Position numbers and translations under genes: made by a program
The notes under the pieces: generated by a model
What the model saw: the letters and a program-made list of their open reading frames with translations, nothing else
Told to the model about the DNA's origin: nothing
Databases searched by the model: none
Shown: in pieces, positions 15,853-18,748 of the stretch
How the letters are laid out: every line of letters starts with the position of its first letter
Numbering within the stretch: the stretch's first letter is position 1
DNA from: Ectopseudomonas composti
GTDB taxonomy: Bacteria > Pseudomonadota > Gammaproteobacteria > Pseudomonadales > Pseudomonadaceae
Assembly: GCA_946886245.1 (NCBI GenBank)
Contig: CAMPIF010000024.1
Coordinates: forward strand, 1 to 18,748
Reading direction: 5' to 3'
DNA length: 18,748 nucleotides

Positions 15853-17226
15853 ATGTCGTTTACCCGCAGACAAGTACTCGCCGGGCTTGCTGGCCTGGGT
15901 GTTGCCGGCTTCGGCGCTGGCGGTGTGCGTTACTGGTTGGGGCGCCCGGAGAACGTGGCGAGCCATGACTACGAGCTGATCGCCGCGCCGCTGGATCTTG
16001 AACTGGTGCCGGGGCATGTGACGCCGGCCTGGGCCTACGGCGGGCAGGCGCCCGGGTTCGAGTTGCGCTGCCGCCAGGGCGAGCGCTTGCGGGTGCGCTT
16101 CATCAACAAGCTGGAGCAGCAGAGCACCATCCACTGGCATGGCATCCGCCTGCCACTGGAGATGGACGGCGTGCCCTACGTTTCCCAGGCGCCGGTACTG
16201 CCGGGCGAGTACTTCGATTACGACTTCATCTGCCACGACGCTGGCAGCTTCTGGTACCACCCGCATACCACCAGTGCCGAGCAGCTGGGGCGTGGCCTGG
16301 TCGGGCCGCTGATCGTCGAGGAGCGCGAGCCTACCGGCTTCCGCCATGAGCGCACGCTGAGCCTGAAGACCTGGCACATCGACGAGCAGGGCGCCTTCAC
16401 CGACTTTCTGGTACCGCGCCAGGCGGCGCGCGAAGGCACGCGTGGGCGCTTGACCACCATCAATGGCGAGCCCAACCCGACCCTCGAGCTGCCGGAAGGG
16501 CAGGTGGTGCGCCTGCGCCTGATCAATGTCGACAGCACCATCACCTATCGCCTCAACCTGCCGGGTGGCGAAGCGCGTATTTATGCACTGGACGGTAATC
16601 CGGTCGCGCCGCGGCCGCTGGGCAAGGAGTACTGGCTGGGGCCAGGCATGCGTATCGATCTGGCGCTCAAGGTTCCCGCTGCTGGAGAGGAATTGTCCCT
16701 GCGTAACGGGCCGCTGCTCCTGGCAACGCTGAAGGGCATCGCCAGTAGCGAAGCCGCCGGGGATTGGCCGCCGGCGTTGCCGGCCAACCCGATCGCCGAG
16801 CCTGACCTGTCACGTGCCGAGACATTGCGCTTCAACTTCGAGTGGGCGGCCGCGCTGGCCTCGCCGGCCGACGAGGCCGCCGGTCGCTACAAATACTGGC
16901 AGATCAACGGCCAGGCCTGGGACATCAACGACAAGACCTGCGCCGATCGCCCGATCGCCACGCTGAAGAAGGATGGTCACTACATCTTCGTGCTGCGCAA
17001 CATGGCGCAGTATCAGCATCCGATTCACCTGCACGGCATGACCTTCAAGGTGCTGGGCTCGGATCGACGCAAGATCCTTCCCTACTTCACCGACACCTAC
17101 CTGCTGGGCAAGAACGAGACGGCGCGCATCGCCTTCGTTGCCGATAATCCCGGCGTGTGGATGTTCCACTGCCACGTCATCGACCATATGGAAACGGGGC
17201 TGATGGCGGCCATCGAAGTGGTGTAG
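15853..17226 (+). CDS. cumA: Tat-exported multicopper oxidase, CumA type
   Basis: Periplasmic three-domain multicopper oxidase (457 aa; CumA of P. putida is about this size), coupling one-electron oxidations to reduction of O2 to water. A Tat signal has R5-R6 in FTRRQVLAGLAGLG. All four copper motifs are present: HWHG (94-97), WYHPH (H136, H138), HPIHLHG (H389, H392, H394) and HCHVIDHMETGL (439-450, type 1 Cys440, His445). The type 1 axial position (Cys+10) is Leu450, not Met. I chose ATG 15853 because GAGG ends 6 nt before it; ATG 15847 and TTG 15838 are in frame. CumA was linked to Mn(II) oxidation, but that role has been questioned, so substrate is open. tadA follows after 56 bp. Confidence 0.93.
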   Translation: MSFTRRQVLAGLAGLGVAGFGAGGVRYWLGRPENVASHDYELIAAPLDLELVPGHVTPAWAYGGQAPGFELRCRQGERLRVRFINKLEQQSTIHWHGIRLPLEMDGVPYVSQAPVLPGEYFDYDFICHDAGSFWYHPHTTSAEQLGRGLVGPLIVEEREPTGFRHERTLSLKTWHIDEQGAFTDFLVPRQAAREGTRGRLTTINGEPNPTLELPEGQVVRLRLINVDSTITYRLNLPGGEARIYALDGNPVAPRPLGKEYWLGPGMRIDLALKVPAAGEELSLRNGPLLLATLKGIASSEAAGDWPPALPANPIAEPDLSRAETLRFNFEWAAALASPADEAAGRYKYWQINGQAWDINDKTCADRPIATLKKDGHYIFVLRNMAQYQHPIHLHGMTFKVLGSDRRKILPYFTDTYLLGKNETARIAFVADNPGVWMFHCHVIDHMETGLMAAIEVV

Positions 17227-17282
17227 GGTAGGCGCCGTTTTCAGGTCCGCCTCGCAGAGCGGTCACCCTTCGGATTGATGCA

Positions 17283-17759
17283 ATGAAACGACCGCAGATC
17301 ATTGATCGCTCGCGTGACGAGCATTTCATGCGCCTGGCGCTGGCGCAGGCATGCCTGGGCGCGGAGCTGGGCGAGGTGCCGGTCGGCGCCGTGCTGGTGC
17401 AGGATGGCGAGGTGGTCGGGCAGGGCTTCAACTGCCCGATTCTGCGTCACGACCCCAGTGCCCACGCCGAGATGGTGGCGATCCGCGCGGCGGCGCAAAG
17501 CGTGCAGAACTATCGGCTGCCGGGCAGCACCCTGTATGTCACGCTGGAACCCTGCAGCATGTGCGCCGGCCTGATCGTGCATGCGCGCATCGCCCGGGTG
17601 GTGTTCGCCGCCAGCGAGCCGCGCGCGGGGGTGGCGATCAGCCAGGGGCAGTTCTTCGACCAGGGCTTTCTCAACCACCGCGTGCGGGTGGAGGGTGGCT
17701 TGCTGGCCGAGGAGAGCGGGGCGCTGCTGAAAGAGTTCTTCAAGGCTCGGCGAGGCTGA
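17283..17759 (+). CDS. tadA: tRNA-specific adenosine deaminase TadA
   Basis: Essential zinc enzyme (158 aa) that deaminates A34 to inosine in the anticodon of tRNA-Arg(ACG), working as a cytoplasmic homodimer. The cytidine-deaminase fold shows HAE with zinc ligand H61 and proton-shuttle E63, and PCSMCAG with zinc ligands C91 and C94. Other family features are GEVPVGAVLV and ARIARVVFAA. All catalytic residues are present, and the numbering is shifted by four from E. coli TadA. ATG at 17283 has only a weak ribosome site (GGATTGATGCA). It lies 56 bp after the copper oxidase, probably in one transcript, and 21 bp before the next gene. Confidence 0.97.
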   Translation: MKRPQIIDRSRDEHFMRLALAQACLGAELGEVPVGAVLVQDGEVVGQGFNCPILRHDPSAHAEMVAIRAAAQSVQNYRLPGSTLYVTLEPCSMCAGLIVHARIARVVFAASEPRAGVAISQGQFFDQGFLNHRVRVEGGLLAEESGALLKEFFKARRG

Positions 17760-17780
17760 GCGTCATCAAAGGGAATGAGC

Positions 17781-18241
17781 ATGAACAGATGGATGTTGAG
17801 TGTGCTGGCGCTCCTGGCTGCGCCGGCGCTCGCTGAGCCGTCAGAGGTGTATCTGGTCGCCAGCGTGCAGCTGGGCGGCTCCAATCTGGCGCAGAGCATT
17901 TTCCTCCACGAGCCGCAGATCGCCACGCTTGAAGCGTGCCAGGAGGCCGTGCGCGTCGGTCAGCGTGATCGCGATTGGCAGCGCTATCACCACATCTTCA
18001 TGCGTGATCGCTTTCAGGGCTTTACCGGCCATCTGGACTATCGCTGCGTGTTCAGCGCTCAGCGTTTCAGTGCCTGGAACGACCGCGCGCGTTACGCCCA
18101 TCCCTATCTGATCAGCATCGACGCGCAGGCCAATCTGCGGGTCGAGCGGATGGCGAGTCAGGCGCAGTGCGCGACTCGCCTCAAAAGCCTGCCGCAGGCT
18201 CGGCAGTCGATCAGTCGCTGTGCGGTGGGGAGTCAGAGCCT

Positions 18242-18248
<7 letters not shown>
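17781..18248 (+). CDS. Secreted hypothetical protein with four cysteines
   Basis: Not recognised. A 155-aa protein with a clear Sec signal peptide (MNRWMLSVLALLAAPALA, cut after residue 18). The mature part has exactly four cysteines (C53, C89, C130, C147), which could make two disulfides in the periplasm. It is rich in Arg and Gln and has no membrane helix or lipobox. I take the ATG at 17781 because AAAGGGA ends 6 nt before it; the in-frame ATG at 17775 directly abuts that site. It begins 21 bp after tadA on the same strand and ends 4 bp from the convergent mltF stop. Its neighbour mltF acts on peptidoglycan, but no link is shown by the sequence. Confidence 0.82.

Positions 18249-18748
<500 letters not shown>

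Noticed and set aside
15709..16377. Minus-strand frame of 222 codons at the start of the oxidase
   Set aside because: It runs over the Tat signal and first copper motif of the oxidase and has no family signature.

Overview
The window looks like a chromosomal segment of a Pseudomonas species outside P. aeruginosa, perhaps from the mendocina/oleovorans/alcaligenes side. The reasons are high GC, GC-ending codons, protein lengths and motifs typical of the genus, and a gene order (TRAP genes, LysR, xseA, LysR, PACE pump, guaB, guaA, multicopper oxidase, tadA, mltF) that I recall from the P. aeruginosa PA3764-PA3781 neighbourhood. That species assignment and synteny are from memory and were not checked by alignment.

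Layout. Positions 1-1825 (minus) hold a tripartite TRAP transporter, dctP-dctQ-dctM, with dctM cut by the left edge and a strong hairpin between dctP and dctQ. A LysR regulator (1990-2928) and xseA (2950-4329) follow on the same strand, then a second LysR regulator (4373-5251). That regulator is divergent from a PACE-type drug/biocide efflux pump (5340-5807), across an 88-bp region with a T-N11-A dyad. A small zinc-ribbon protein (5863-6417) converges through a REP pair on a TonB-dependent siderophore receptor (6526-8628, minus). That receptor has a clear Fur operator and is divergent from guaB (8774-10243). guaB and guaA (10452-12029) make the last two steps to GMP. They are separated by an unusual ~140-bp near-symmetrical palindromic element and a second hairpin. 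After the guaA terminator come a 38-codon candidate small membrane-protein gene, a probable Fur site and a second, compositionally different siderophore receptor (12456-14579). Next are two short uncharacterised membrane proteins on the minus strand (14684-15672), a Tat-exported CumA-type multicopper oxidase (15853-17226), the essential tRNA deaminase tadA (17283-17759), a secreted four-cysteine protein of unknown function (17781-18248) and the 3' end of mltF (18253 to the right edge, minus).

How the parts fit. The conserved housekeeping core (xseA, guaB, guaA, tadA, mltF) is interleaved with transport and envelope genes. Two iron-siderophore receptors bracket guaBA, each with a Fur-like site, so iron-responsive transcription flanks the purine genes on both sides. 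I found no phage, integrase, transposase, CRISPR array, tRNA or rRNA. The least explained structure is the palindromic element inside the guaB-guaA spacer. The less-known proteins are the zinc-ribbon protein, the two membrane proteins next to the copper oxidase, the secreted four-Cys protein and the small ORF before the second receptor.
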